42,415 bases of DNA, taken from positions 1 through 42,415 of the forward strand of contig CAZUAH010000057.1 of NCBI GenBank assembly GCA_964617665.1, written 5' to 3'. Position 1 is the stretch's first letter. Each line of letters opens with the position of its first letter. The DNA is from JADHUC01 sp964617665 (lineage in GTDB: Bacteria; Planctomycetota; Planctomycetia; Pirellulales; Pirellulaceae). Below, one piece after another: positions 33,862 to 42,415 of this stretch. Below the pieces are notes generated by a model. The model made no database searches, was not told where the DNA came from, and saw only the letters and a program-made list of their open reading frames with translations. A program made the translations under genes and the position numbers.

Positions 33862-35058
33862 TTACCCTGGGGCGCTGCTGCTTAACTCGAACACTGGCAG
33901 CAACAGCGAGTAGGCGATGCAGGCCACGACGCAGCCCATTCCCACAATCATCATGGGCTCGATCAGCCGAGTTGCCACCTTCAGCGCCGAGTCCACTTCC
34001 GAGTCGTAATGCTTGCTCACCTTGCTCAATACGTTGTCCAGCGTTCCCGTCTCTTCGCCGCATCCGATCATCTGCAACAACGTAGGTGGAAACAACGTGC
34101 TCGTAGACAGAGCATCTCGAATTCGCTTTCCTTGCGTGATGTCGTTCACTGCGTGCAACCAACTCTGTTGAAAGAAGTGGTTGCCGGAAACCTCGGCGGA
34201 TATTTCTAGGGCATTCAACATGGGAACGCCGCCGCGCAACATCGTTCCCAGCGTGCGGATGCTGCGGCTGATTGCCACCTTGCGAAGCATGGTGCCGATG
34301 ATCGGGGCGTTGATTTTGAGCCAATCCAACGCAACGCGTCCCTGAGCTGTACGGCACCACACGATAAGCCCGCCAATCGACAGCACGGTGACGACTATCC
34401 AGGCCACCCAATGGTTCAGCAGAAGTTCAGACAGATCCATAAGGACCACCGTCGAGGCCGGCAGGTCGATGTTCTTTCGCGCGAACAACGGCGCGAATTT
34501 CGGCAACACGTAAGTCAGCAGAAAAAGGGTGACGACAACGGAAATTGCCAACATCGCGCCGGGGTAGGCCAAAGCGCCGAGCACTTTCCGTCGCGTCTCC
34601 ATCTCGTGGAGCATGTTGACGGATGCCTGCTCCAACATTTCGCCCATGGTCCCGGTCTGTTCGCTGGCCTTGATCATCGCTACGAATGTTTGGTCGAAGT
34701 ACTTCGGATGCTTCGCCAACGCCTTGGAGAAATCCTCTCCCGACTCGACGTCGCTTTTGATCTCCCTCAGTAGTTTGCTCAAACTCGGGTTCTCTTCTTG
34801 CTGACAGATGCCGTCCAGGGCGTCTGCCAACGTGATGCCCGTGTCGACCATGATGGCCAATTGGTTAATCGTGCAGATGATGTCAGACTTCTTGATGCGT
34901 TTTGGCAGGAGGCCGAACGCCTCTTCGGCATTTTGCAGTTCCAGCACCTGGAACCCGTCACGCCGCAGCATTTGAGTAGCTTCGTCGCGATTGGCCGCTT
35001 CGATCGAGCCCTCGTGTACTTTTCCCAGTGGGTCGCGAACTGTGTATTCGAAGTTCAT
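33862..35058 (-). CDS. Type II secretion / type IV pilus inner-membrane platform protein (GspF/PilC family)
   Basis: The start at 35058 (MNFEYTVRDPLGKVHEGSIE, 398 residues) is the usual family N-terminus; a longer frame to 35193 is rejected. It contains the two T2SSF repeats: one around TGITLADALDGICQQEENPS, KAEQTG-like IKASEQTGTMGEML, and one around RTLGTMLRGGVPMLNALEIS, IGCGEETGTLDNVL. Three membrane segments are visible (LAYPGAMLAISVVVTLFLL; VAWIVVTVLSIGGLIVW; GMGCVVACIAYSLLLP). It interacts with the GspE/PilB ATPase encoded 64 bp upstream. No pseudopilin, secretin or PilT is in the window. Confidence 0.92.
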   Translation of the reverse strand: MNFEYTVRDPLGKVHEGSIEAANRDEATQMLRRDGFQVLELQNAEEAFGLLPKRIKKSDIICTINQLAIMVDTGITLADALDGICQQEENPSLSKLLREIKSDVESGEDFSKALAKHPKYFDQTFVAMIKASEQTGTMGEMLEQASVNMLHEMETRRKVLGALAYPGAMLAISVVVTLFLLTYVLPKFAPLFARKNIDLPASTVVLMDLSELLLNHWVAWIVVTVLSIGGLIVWCRTAQGRVALDWLKINAPIIGTMLRKVAISRSIRTLGTMLRGGVPMLNALEISAEVSGNHFFQQSWLHAVNDITQGKRIRDALSTSTLFPPTLLQMIGCGEETGTLDNVLSKVSKHYDSEVDSALKVATRLIEPMMIVGMGCVVACIAYSLLLPVFELSSSAPG

Positions 35059-35122
35059 GGCAGTTGGATTCCCGGTGTCGCGCGTCGTTTCGGGATCCCG
35101 AAGCTCGACGCGTGCAACCTGT

Positions 35123-36832
35123 CTACATGGCTCCAGTAGCGTGTATGACTTCCTCGACCGTCGTGATGCCTTCGCGGACCTTGCGCAGTCCATCGTGCCG
35201 GATTGTGACCATGCCGGACTCGCACGCGATACGCCTCAAATCGCTAATCGAGCCTCCCGCCACGATTGCATCACGAAGCTGGTCGCTGACACTTAGCAGT
35301 TCGTGGATCCCGATACGTCCGCGGAAGCCGGTATTCCGGCAATTTCCGCAACCTACGCCTTTGAAGAACGCCTCGACTTCCGTGCCCATTTGCTCAATTG
35401 CCTTGCGCAACATGCGTGGCGGCTCGTACTCCTGGCGGCACTGGGCGCACACGCGTCGCACAAGCCGCTGGGCCAGAATCATGTGCAGAGCGGCCCCGAT
35501 CAGGTACGGCTCGACGCCCATGTTCACCAGCCGGGTAATGGCCGACGGCGCGTCGTTCGTGTGCAAGGTGCTCAGAACCAAATGGCCGGTCAGTGCAGCT
35601 TGTATGGCCGTTCGCGCTGTTTCTTCGTCGCGGACCTCACCCACCATGATGACGTCGGGGTCTTGGCGCAGCAGTGTTCTGAGAGCACTGGAGAACGTCA
35701 GCCCGATCTTTTCCCGCACCTGAAACTGATTGATCAGCGGCAAACGGTACTCGATCGGATCCTCTACCGTGCAGACATTGTTCTCCATCGTGGCGATTTC
35801 GTTCAGACCCGCGTAGAGAGTCGTCGATTTTCCGCTGCCCGTGGGGCCGGTGACCAGCAGCAATCCGCTCGGCGCTTGAACGTGGAGTTGAAACGACTGC
35901 AGGATGTCTTCGGCAAATCCCAAGTCACCCAAGTTCAGGGATACCTGCTGAGCGTCCAGGACGCGAATCACGGTCTTCTCGCCCCTCGCTCCAGGCAAGG
36001 TACTGACGCGAAGGTCGATCTTGTGACGCCCCATTTGCACGTGGATGCGGCCGTCCTGCGGCAGTCGCCGTTCGCTGATGTCCAGTGAGGCCATGATCTT
36101 GATTCGGCTGGTGACGGCGCCCAGTAGATTCAAGGGCACTTCCAGCGACTTGTACAGACGACCGTCGATGCGATAGCGGACCCGCAAGCACCGTTCGGCC
36201 GGTTCGATGTGGATGTCGCTGGCACCCTCCTTGACCGCATTGTAGATGAGGTAATTCACCAGCCGGATCACAGGCGACTGGTCAACGATTTCTTCAAGGT
36301 CCCCGATATCCTCGATGGCGTTCTCGATCAGCGTAACATCATGCTGCTCGTAGTCGTCAATGATGTCGTCGATCACAAAGACCTTGGCGTCCGGCAGCGA
36401 CGCAAACATGCGGCGGATGTCTTTTAGCGTCGCCGCAACGATCTGGACGTCCTTGCCCGTCAGGTGCCGGAGCTCGTCGATGATGAACAGGTTCGACGGT
36501 TCAGAAACCGCCACCGTCAAAACGTCTCGAATGCAGAAAAGTGGCAAGACGAGATTCCGGTCCATATACTCGCGCGGCAGCAGCTCCACCACGTTGGGAT
36601 CCATCAGCCGCGCTTCCAGCTTGGCATACGGCACCCCGTATCCTGTCGCCAGACACTCGAAAACCTGATCCTCTGTGCAGCACTCCATGTCGACAAGGAT
36701 CTCGCCAAGCAGCCGCGTCTTGCCGGTGCGCTGCTGGTGGTCCAGCGCTTCGTCCAGTTTCTCGCGCGTCAGATAGCCGCGACCGACGAGAGCGTCGCCC
36801 AGGTTGATCGGGATTTCCGTAGAAATGGTCAT
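35123..36832 (-). CDS. Type II secretion / type IV pilus assembly ATPase (GspE/PilB family)
   Basis: The 569-residue hexameric cytosolic ATPase drives pseudopilus or pilus assembly. An N-terminal MshEN/T2SSE_N domain (GDALVGRGYLTREKLDEALD, LGEILVDMECCTEDQVFECL) may bind c-di-GMP as in MshE. The ATPase has VTGPTGSGKSTTLYAGLNEI (Walker A, 329-337), VEDPIEYRLPLINQFQV (Asp box), LRQDPDVIMVGEVRDEETA (Walker B) and LSTLHTNDAPSAITRL (His box). Four cysteines (CAQC, CGNC) form the zinc site. It starts 4 bp after the STAS gene, so they are co-translated. Confidence 0.95.
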   Translation of the reverse strand: MTISTEIPINLGDALVGRGYLTREKLDEALDHQQRTGKTRLLGEILVDMECCTEDQVFECLATGYGVPYAKLEARLMDPNVVELLPREYMDRNLVLPLFCIRDVLTVAVSEPSNLFIIDELRHLTGKDVQIVAATLKDIRRMFASLPDAKVFVIDDIIDDYEQHDVTLIENAIEDIGDLEEIVDQSPVIRLVNYLIYNAVKEGASDIHIEPAERCLRVRYRIDGRLYKSLEVPLNLLGAVTSRIKIMASLDISERRLPQDGRIHVQMGRHKIDLRVSTLPGARGEKTVIRVLDAQQVSLNLGDLGFAEDILQSFQLHVQAPSGLLLVTGPTGSGKSTTLYAGLNEIATMENNVCTVEDPIEYRLPLINQFQVREKIGLTFSSALRTLLRQDPDVIMVGEVRDEETARTAIQAALTGHLVLSTLHTNDAPSAITRLVNMGVEPYLIGAALHMILAQRLVRRVCAQCRQEYEPPRMLRKAIEQMGTEVEAFFKGVGCGNCRNTGFRGRIGIHELLSVSDQLRDAIVAGGSISDLRRIACESGMVTIRHDGLRKVREGITTVEEVIHATGAM

Positions 36833-36836
36833 GGGG

Positions 36837-37163
36837 TCACGCGTAGCTCTTCACGGCATCGATCACGTTGTCGAACACGTCCATTTGCAGATCCAACCGA
36901 GTGATCTCCAGTATCTTGCGGTTGATGTGGTTTCCCGTGGATACCCTCAGATCACCCCCGGATTCCCGTAATTGGTCTTGCGCGTCAAGCAACGTCTCCA
37001 ATCCCGCACTGTCAACGGACTCGGCGTTGTCCATATCGAAAATGACGTTGACGCGTTCCAATGTTGTCAGGAACTCCATCAACGGTTCGGCTTGATCTTG
37101 GCCGAGGTCCTGCGGCGTGTGAACGACGATCACATCGCCGAAGATTTCGGTAGGTAGTTTCAT
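36837..37163 (-). CDS. STAS-domain protein (anti-sigma-factor-antagonist-like)
   Basis: The 108-residue protein starts at 37163 (MKLPTEIFGDVIVV) with the ATG overlapping the stop codon of the receiver gene as ATGA. The STAS fold shows NVIFDMDNAESVDSAGLETL, where Ser52 sits at the position phosphorylated in SpoIIAA-type antagonists, and then GDLRVSTGNHINRKILEITR. Such proteins work in partner switching with a GHKL kinase or anti-sigma factor. Here the partner could be the histidine kinase of the same operon or the GspE machinery. No anti-sigma factor is encoded nearby. Confidence 0.88.
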   Translation of the reverse strand: MKLPTEIFGDVIVVHTPQDLGQDQAEPLMEFLTTLERVNVIFDMDNAESVDSAGLETLLDAQDQLRESGGDLRVSTGNHINRKILEITRLDLQMDVFDNVIDAVKSYA

Positions 37164-37561
37164 GGCCCGCTCCCGCAAGCGGTCTCTTCGCATCCGTTAA
37201 GGATGCTCTCTACTCTCTCCAACAGTTTCCGCGGGCTGAACGGTTTCGAGACAACGGCTGCGACGCCGTACTTGGCGTTCAGTTCCTCGTGAGACAACTC
37301 GAATCCCTTCGCCGTCAGCATGACCACCGGCAGGTGGCTGGTGGCCGGAGTGGTGTGAACCAGCTCTGCCAACTGCATTCCATTCATGCGTGGCATCTGA
37401 TAATCGGTCACCAACGCATCAGGGCAATCCGCCTGGATGATCTCCCACGCTTCCTGCCCATCGCATGCACAACGAACGTCGAATCCGGCCCGTTTCAGTT
37501 TGAACTCTGCAGCTCGCAGTATGTGAACTTCGTCGTCGCACAGTAAGACGCTACGGGACAT
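37160..37561 (-). CDS. Single-domain response regulator (CheY-like receiver)
   Basis: The 133-residue receiver domain has no output domain. It carries the acidic pair in LLCDDEVHIL, phospho-acceptor Asp53 in LVTDYQMPRMNG, Thr83 in VVMLTAKG and Lys106 in VVSKPFSPRKLLERV. It probably receives phosphate from the histidine kinase encoded 48 bp upstream and passes the signal by protein contact, perhaps to the STAS protein or GspE encoded next. The stop codon overlaps the STAS start by 4 bp. Confidence 0.93.
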   Translation of the reverse strand: MSRSVLLCDDEVHILRAAEFKLKRAGFDVRCACDGQEAWEIIQADCPDALVTDYQMPRMNGMQLAELVHTTPATSHLPVVMLTAKGFELSHEELNAKYGVAAVVSKPFSPRKLLERVESILNGCEETACGSGP

Positions 37562-37609
37562 CCCTTATTCTCCTCACAATTCGTGGCACCAAGTCGGACA
37601 CTGCCTGAC

Positions 37610-39100
37610 CTACGAAAAATCAACATTCGGAAGGGCCACGCGGAACGTGCTTCCCTTGCCGAGTTCGCTCTTCAAAGCTAGTCGCCCGCCATGCACGTCT
37701 TCGACGATGTGCTTGGCCAGCGGCAACCCCAGGCCGGTGCCCGAGGCCATCTGACTGTCCTTCTTCACCCGATAGAACTTATCGAAAACCTTCTCGCAAT
37801 CCTCGGGGCTGAGTCCCACGCCCGTGTCTTCCACCTCAAACGCCGCTGCGGTCCCGTCTAGACGGCTTCTCAGTGTGACCGTGCCGCCCACGTCGGTGTA
37901 CTTAATGGCGTTGGATAACAAATTGATCGCCGATTGCATGATCATGTCCCGGTCGGTCAATACGCCCAGGTACATGCTGCTCAGGTTGACCTGCAACTGG
38001 ATACGCTTCCGCTCGGCGGCCGGTCCGACAACATCTACTGCCTCCTCCAACAACTCGTTCAATGAATGAGTCTGCTTGCGCACATCGACCACGCCGGCTT
38101 CGATCCTGGCCAGGTTCAGCATGTTGTCGATCAGCCGCTGCAGGCGATCTGCTTGGCCGTTGATCACGCCCAAGAACTCTTCGCGAGTCTCCTCGTCTTC
38201 CGCCTCGCCGTCCGCCAGCAGTTCCACATAAGCCTTGATTCCGGCTAACGGAGTTTTCATCTCGTGCGCGGCTGCCGACACGAATTCCGCATGGCGTTTA
38301 TGGATGGCCTTCTTGTCGTTGATTTCCGTCAGGACAGCCACAGCGCGTTGTTCGGTCACCTCTGCCGGTTGATCACCATCGGAAGTGGGCCTGACGCTGC
38401 GGCAGATTGCCTGATAGAGTTGCTCCTGTCCGTGTTGGTCGGTCAGTTTGATTTCCGTTGTCCGCTGTGCCGGTGCCTTTCGGCGCCGAGTGTCCAGCAG
38501 GGCCTTGACCAGGTCTTCGCAGGTGAGCAGTCGGCGCAGCGCGCGCTCCTCAGAAGACTCCGACGGCAGATCGAACAGTTGTCTGGCACTTGGGTTGCTC
38601 AATGCCAATTCGTCGAATTGGTCGATGGCCAACACTGGATCGGACAAGCTGGCGACGATCTCTTCCAGTTGTCCGTGTTCGCTGTTCAGTTGCCGGACGC
38701 GCACTTCGGTTCGTACTCGTTCGTTTTCGGACGCCCGCAACCTCTCTGCCAACGATCCAACAAACTCACGAAGACTCTGCATGGTTCCATTCCATGCGCT
38801 CTTACCGCTGATTCCCAGACGGCCCTCTTCCAGGTTCTGCTCGTTGATGTCGTGGAAATCCAGTTTGCTGACTCGCCTCAAGTACCCGCGCACGGACTGC
38901 TGGACCAGCAACTGTTTCAGCAGCGGATACCCGAGCAGCGCAAGGTTCAAAACAAAACAGCCGCCCGCGAATACGAGCCTGTCCATCCAAGCAAAGCCCC
39001 CGCCGAGCACGCATTCAGCCACGCCGGCAGTCGCCAGCGCAGCTGCCAGCGAAAGCAAGACGGGTAATATCCAGTTACGTTGCGTACTCCTGGCACACAT
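37610..39100 (-). CDS. Membrane-bound sensor histidine kinase
   Basis: The 496-residue protein has two N-terminal membrane helices (residues about 11-33 and 42-62) with almost no periplasmic loop. A HAMP/coiled region and a PAS-like domain (about 145-260, VASLSDPVLAIDQFDELALS) follow. The HisKA domain has FVSAAAHEMKTPLAGIKAYV, with phospho-acceptor His279. The ATPase domain has NLLSNAIKYT (N box), EVEDTGVGLSPEDCEKVFDK (G1/F) and GTGLGLPLAKHIVEDVHGG (G2). It probably senses an intramembrane or cytosolic cue. It heads the operon with receiver, STAS, GspE and GspF genes. Confidence 0.94.
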   Translation of the reverse strand: MCARSTQRNWILPVLLSLAAALATAGVAECVLGGGFAWMDRLVFAGGCFVLNLALLGYPLLKQLLVQQSVRGYLRRVSKLDFHDINEQNLEEGRLGISGKSAWNGTMQSLREFVGSLAERLRASENERVRTEVRVRQLNSEHGQLEEIVASLSDPVLAIDQFDELALSNPSARQLFDLPSESSEERALRRLLTCEDLVKALLDTRRRKAPAQRTTEIKLTDQHGQEQLYQAICRSVRPTSDGDQPAEVTEQRAVAVLTEINDKKAIHKRHAEFVSAAAHEMKTPLAGIKAYVELLADGEAEDEETREEFLGVINGQADRLQRLIDNMLNLARIEAGVVDVRKQTHSLNELLEEAVDVVGPAAERKRIQLQVNLSSMYLGVLTDRDMIMQSAINLLSNAIKYTDVGGTVTLRSRLDGTAAAFEVEDTGVGLSPEDCEKVFDKFYRVKKDSQMASGTGLGLPLAKHIVEDVHGGRLALKSELGKGSTFRVALPNVDFS

Positions 39101-39492
39101 CAGTGGCAGCAGCCTTCGATGAAATACGAGTGAATGTGTGTATATTGCGGGTCCTTGGAAATTTAGGTTAGCGTAACCCGGTTGTCCAAAACGACTTTCC
39201 GGGTTTCGCCGTTGACAGCAGCAGGACTGGAAAAGCCAGCACGATCGTGCGCGAGTTGGTCAGAAGGAGGGAAAACCGTCCGTCTACTAGAATCGTCATA
39301 TCCGTAAGCAGGACGTTTTGCTCCGATTGCGACACCCAGCGCGGCACCGCAGAATATGGCCATCGGAAGCAGGCCGGACACCTTCGCGCCACGGGAGGGC
39401 GAGGCTCCTGCCGAGCGGAATTACAGGACTGACCACGACACAGCCGGAGTTTCATCCTCCCAGCCCAGACAATTCACAAAGGAGCTTTTCCC
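39101..39492. other. Divergent intergenic region between the kinase and A2M genes
   Basis: These 392 bp hold GGTTA-gcg-TAACC (39166-39178), a small palindrome near the kinase start that could be an operator, and a GC-rich repeat-like block at 39391-39417. A strong AAGGAG (39479-39484) serves the A2M gene. No small gene is convincing. Confidence 0.45.
39391..39417. repeat. Probable dispersed extragenic repeat of Planctomycetota
   Basis: The block contains GGGAGGGCGAGGCTCCTGCC followed by GAGCG. I remember this GC-rich, partly self-complementary string (GGAGG/CCTCC-like arms) as a frequent intergenic repeat in Planctomycetota genomes. Only one copy is in this window, so repetition cannot be shown here. 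Confidence 0.4.
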
Positions 39493-42415
39493 ATGAAATC
39501 GCGTACTCCCGCAAAGACAGCCCTCTGCCTTCTTGGAACAATCGTTCTTACATGCCTCGTTCTGCGTGGTTCGGGCGCCAACAGCCAGACCGGCGAAGAC
39601 GAGGCAAACTCCAAGGGATTGAAGATTGCCGATACCAACGTCCTTGGGGGGCCGGATCGGTACCTTACCTTTCTTAGCACCGACAAACCGATCTACCGCG
39701 AAGGTGAAACGATCTATATGCGAGGCGTGATTCTGCACCATGCGACACGCAAACCATTGCCCGCCGACCGCCAAGTGGGCGCACTGGTGGAAATCCGCGG
39801 GCCCAAAGGCGACGTGGTGGCTGGCGGCCCCGCAACCTCGGAAGAAAGCGTCCTCGGATTCAAATGGACCGTTCCCCAGGGGCAAGCGGGCGGCGAGTAT
39901 ACGATCAAAACCAGCGGTAACGGGTATCCGCCTGCCGAACGCAAGTTCGACATTCGCGCGTACCGAGCCCCGCGACTGAAGAGCCAGATCAAGTTCCTGC
40001 GCGACGGCTACGGCCCCGGCGACGAGGTGGCCGCCACGCTGCATACGGAACGGGCCGAAGGCGGCATTCCGGTCGGCGCACCCGTGACGGTGACTGCTCG
40101 CGTAGACGGGATGGAGGTGTTCCGCGGCCCGGCAAACGTCGACGCGGAAGGCGACTGCCTCGCTCGATTCAAGCTGCCCGAGGAAATCGCTCGCGGCGAA
40201 GGCACCTTGGCCATGGCGATCGAAGACGGCGGCGTTGTGGAAACGGCTAGCAAGACGATTCCCATCCTGCTGCAGACCGTCGACTTGACCATGTATCCCG
40301 AGGGCGGCGAACTGTTGGCCGGATTCTCGAACCGCGTCTACTTCGAAGCATTCACACCAGCCAAGAAACCCGCCGACTTGGCCGGAGTCATCTTGGACGG
40401 CGATGGAAACGAAGTAGCCGAGTTCCGCAGCGAACACGAAGGCCGCGGCAGATTCACATTTACTCCGGAGAACGGCGGTGAATACTCACTGGCGATCACC
40501 GAGCCATCCGGCATTGCCACGCGGTATCCGCTGCCCGCGGTCAAAGAGAAGGGCGCAATGCTTCAGAGCAAGAAGGACGTTTTCGGTGCCGACGAGGCGG
40601 TGGCATTGACCGTTGCTTGCGCTCCGCTCTCGAGTGATTTGCAAGTTACGCTTGCCAAACGCGAAAAGATCATCGCGAGGCAACGTCCCGATTTGCCCGT
40701 CGAGGCTCATGCGGCACGAGTACGTGTAGAATTCAACCTCGCTTCCGACGACCCGGACGGTGTTCTGATCGCCACGGTCTGGGACAAAGACGGCATGCCA
40801 TTGGCCGAAAGGCTGATTTTCCGTCAGCCCGACCGAGCCGTCAACGTGAACATCACGGCCGACCAGTCGCAGTACGTCCCTGGCGGCAGGGCCCGAATCA
40901 CCCTCGAGACGACCGACGCAGATGGCAATCCGGTCGACGCGGTCGTTGGAGTAACCGTCACGGACGATAGCGTTCTGGAGATGATCGAACGCCGAGAACA
41001 AGCACCTCGTTTGCCTGTGATGGTGTTGCTGGAAGACGAGGTGAAAGAACTGGCCGATGCCCACGTGTACCTGGACCCCGACGATCCGCAGGCTCCGTTG
41101 GCAGTCGACCTGCTGTTGGGTACGCAAGGCTGGCGTCGGTTCGCGTTCGTGAACACAAAGACCGAGAAGTTTCTAGAAGAGCACGGCGATGCCAGTCGGC
41201 GTGTCTTGGCTCTGGGTATGCTCACCATGCGCGAACATAGCAGCGTGCGGAGACGCCTTGGAGGGATGGAGGACCTTTCCGGCGGTGCGATGGACGGGGC
41301 CGACGCTGATTTTGCTATGCCGATGGGCGCGGGCGAGCCAGCCGCACCTCCGGTCGCCCCGGGCGCTGGAATGCCTGTGCCCCCAGCCGAAGTACCGCAG
41401 GCACCCGCGCCCGCCGCGGAGCCAGTGCCCGCCGCAGCTGCAGAACCCGCCGAGCCGCCTCCTCCCGCCGCCGACCCGGCCCCAGCGGATGATGCCTTCG
41501 GAGACGAAGACGCAGAGATGGCCGCTGCATCGCAACTGGCGAGAATGGGCAATATGCCCGCGCAGGAGTTCAAGAAGCGAGACGAATTGGCCCAAGCCTT
41601 GGGCCGCGCTGCCGCCGGAGAAGACAGGATGGCCCTTCTGGAGGCGGAGGAAGCGGTGGCAGTCCGCAACGACTTTGTGGCGGTACGAATCTACGCGCAT
41701 CATGTCCGCAGCGGCCGACAGCCGGGCGAGCGGATTGACTTCACTGAAACACTGGCTTGGCACGCCGGAATGCGGACCGGCCCGGAAGGCAAAGCGTCGA
41801 TCGAATTCGGCCTGAACGATTCAGTCACCAGCTTCCGCGTTTTCGCCGATGCTTTCGGGCACGACGGCGCGCTCGGCACAAGCTCAATGCAGATCGAGTC
41901 CGTCGAACCGTTCTATCTGGAGCCGAAGCTACCGCTTGAGGTCACCATGGGCGACGTGATTCGAACGCCCATCGGTATCGTCAACGCCACCGGCAGTGGA
42001 CTGGACAACGTGAGTGTAACGGTTCAGGCTCATGGCTCCCAAGACGTCACCGCGCCGATCCCGCCATTTACACTGTCTGCGCTGGAACGCGTTCGGCGAT
42101 TAGTGAAAGTGCGCGTCGGCAAGTTCAACGGCCAAGCCGATTTCACCCTGTTGGCCAATGCCGGCCCCTACAGTGATCGAGTGACCCGTACGATGATGGT
42201 CCGGCCGCTGGGCTTCCCGATCGAAGATCCGCGTGGTGGTTTGCTTCAGCCGGGCGACACCGTGTCTCACGAATTCTCGATCCCCGACGACCTCGTCAGC
42301 GGTAGTCTCTCGACGCGAATCGTGGTCTACCCCACGCCGCTGGCCAGCATGACCGAGGCACTGGAGCGATTGATCCGCGAACCGTACGGCTGCTTCGAGC
42401 AAACCAGTTCGACCG
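39493..42415 (+). CDS. Alpha-2-macroglobulin family protein, 5' part (runs off window)
   Basis: The frame is open from ATG 39493 to the right edge (974 codons) and has no stop. AAGGAG lies nine bases upstream. An N-terminal hydrophobic helix (residues 9-27) exports or anchors it. MG modules follow: STDKPIYREGETIYMRGVIL (MG2-like), QIKFLRDGYGPGDEVAATLH, and DQSQYVPGGRARITLETTDA. Residues about 613-672 are Pro/Ala-rich, then acidic and helical, exactly before the A2M module (FTETLAWHAGMRTGPEGKAS, DSVTSFRVFADAFG), the usual place of the protease bait region. YGCFEQTSST at the edge carries the CxEQ thioester (Cys967). It is probably a periplasmic protease trap; the thioester domain continues outside. 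Confidence 0.92.
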   Translation, partial: MKSRTPAKTALCLLGTIVLTCLVLRGSGANSQTGEDEANSKGLKIADTNVLGGPDRYLTFLSTDKPIYREGETIYMRGVILHHATRKPLPADRQVGALVEIRGPKGDVVAGGPATSEESVLGFKWTVPQGQAGGEYTIKTSGNGYPPAERKFDIRAYRAPRLKSQIKFLRDGYGPGDEVAATLHTERAEGGIPVGAPVTVTARVDGMEVFRGPANVDAEGDCLARFKLPEEIARGEGTLAMAIEDGGVVETASKTIPILLQTVDLTMYPEGGELLAGFSNRVYFEAFTPAKKPADLAGVILDGDGNEVAEFRSEHEGRGRFTFTPENGGEYSLAITEPSGIATRYPLPAVKEKGAMLQSKKDVFGADEAVALTVACAPLSSDLQVTLAKREKIIARQRPDLPVEAHAARVRVEFNLASDDPDGVLIATVWDKDGMPLAERLIFRQPDRAVNVNITADQSQYVPGGRARITLETTDADGNPVDAVVGVTVTDDSVLEMIERREQAPRLPVMVLLEDEVKELADAHVYLDPDDPQAPLAVDLLLGTQGWRRFAFVNTKTEKFLEEHGDASRRVLALGMLTMREHSSVRRRLGGMEDLSGGAMDGADADFAMPMGAGEPAAPPVAPGAGMPVPPAEVPQAPAPAAEPVPAAAAEPAEPPPPAADPAPADDAFGDEDAEMAAASQLARMGNMPAQEFKKRDELAQALGRAAAGEDRMALLEAEEAVAVRNDFVAVRIYAHHVRSGRQPGERIDFTETLAWHAGMRTGPEGKASIEFGLNDSVTSFRVFADAFGHDGALGTSSMQIESVEPFYLEPKLPLEVTMGDVIRTPIGIVNATGSGLDNVSVTVQAHGSQDVTAPIPPFTLSALERVRRLVKVRVGKFNGQADFTLLANAGPYSDRVTRTMMVRPLGFPIEDPRGGLLQPGDTVSHEFSIPDDLVSGSLSTRIVVYPTPLASMTEALERLIREPYGCFEQTSST

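Noticed and set aside
33626..34411. 261-residue minus-strand frame overlapping gspF
   Set aside because: It is an alternative frame of gspF; Arg/His-rich sequence without a domain.
38584..38599. A second sigma-54-like match TGGCAC-N5-TTGCT on the plus strand
   Set aside because: It lies antisense inside the histidine kinase coding sequence with no plus-strand gene downstream for about 900 bp; it is taken as chance and tempers confidence in the htrA site.
1..42415. tRNA genes, CRISPR arrays, insertion sequences, prophage or defence modules
   Set aside because: No T-loop-like tRNA signature in intergenic DNA, no regularly spaced repeats, no transposase or integrase motifs, and no recognisable defence genes were found on reading.

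Overview
The window looks like chromosome of a Planctomycetota bacterium, most likely of the Pirellulales type. This is inferred from the mix of gene families: a DUF4838 protein, a secreted thioredoxin with YHS-like repeats, OleA, a bacterial alpha-2-macroglobulin and HEAT/TPR secreted proteins, together with moderate GC and loose operons. No 16S rRNA gene or tRNA is present. I see no prophage, insertion sequence or CRISPR array. Nearly all genes are housekeeping or lineage-typical.

Layout. 3-1316 is the 3' part of a DUF4838 protein (+). 4980-1374 (-) is a compact cluster, moaB > SDR > radical SAM/SPASM > hpt > apt. 5131-6375 (+) is a secreted HEAT/TPR-like protein, and rho (-) lies tail to tail with it. 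8477-9865 (+) is a secreted thioredoxin/YHS protein, and its stop codon overlaps the stop codon of glgB (-). 12074-18099 (-) holds a degenerate RNase HI-like protein, a C26 amidotransferase lacking its cysteine, oleA, two translationally coupled CBS proteins and aroE. 18254-22437 (-) holds tdh coupled by an ATGA overlap to a 518-residue protein of unknown function, then a small 81-residue protein with its own terminator, then a LOG-family protein. htrA (+) follows a good candidate sigma-54 promoter with two upstream palindromes. 24616-30828 (-) is an information-processing block: prs, dnaG, rpoD, a coiled-coil zinc-ribbon protein and greA. rpsU (+) stands alone. 31518-33443 (-) encodes two tandem single-pass membrane proteins with long helical domains. 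33862-39100 (-) is a probable operon of histidine kinase, CheY-like receiver, STAS protein, GspE/PilB ATPase and GspF/PilC. 39493 to the end (+) is a large alpha-2-macroglobulin that stops at the window edge just past its thioester motif.

How the genes fit together. apt, hpt and prs belong to PRPP/purine salvage, although prs is 26 kb away. dnaG-rpoD is the classical macromolecular-synthesis pair, here extended by two further transcription-related genes. The kinase-receiver-STAS-GspE-GspF set suggests a pilus or secretion platform under two-component control. I found no convincing wholly new multi-gene system. The best leads are the sigma-54/palindrome arrangement before htrA, the terminator inside the greA leader, the tdh-coupled unknown protein, the tandem membrane coiled-coil pair, and two enzyme-family members lacking catalytic residues.

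Start codons were often moved inward from the longest frame where a Shine-Dalgarno sequence or family homology favoured it; each case is explained. All family assignments are from memory of the families, without database searches.
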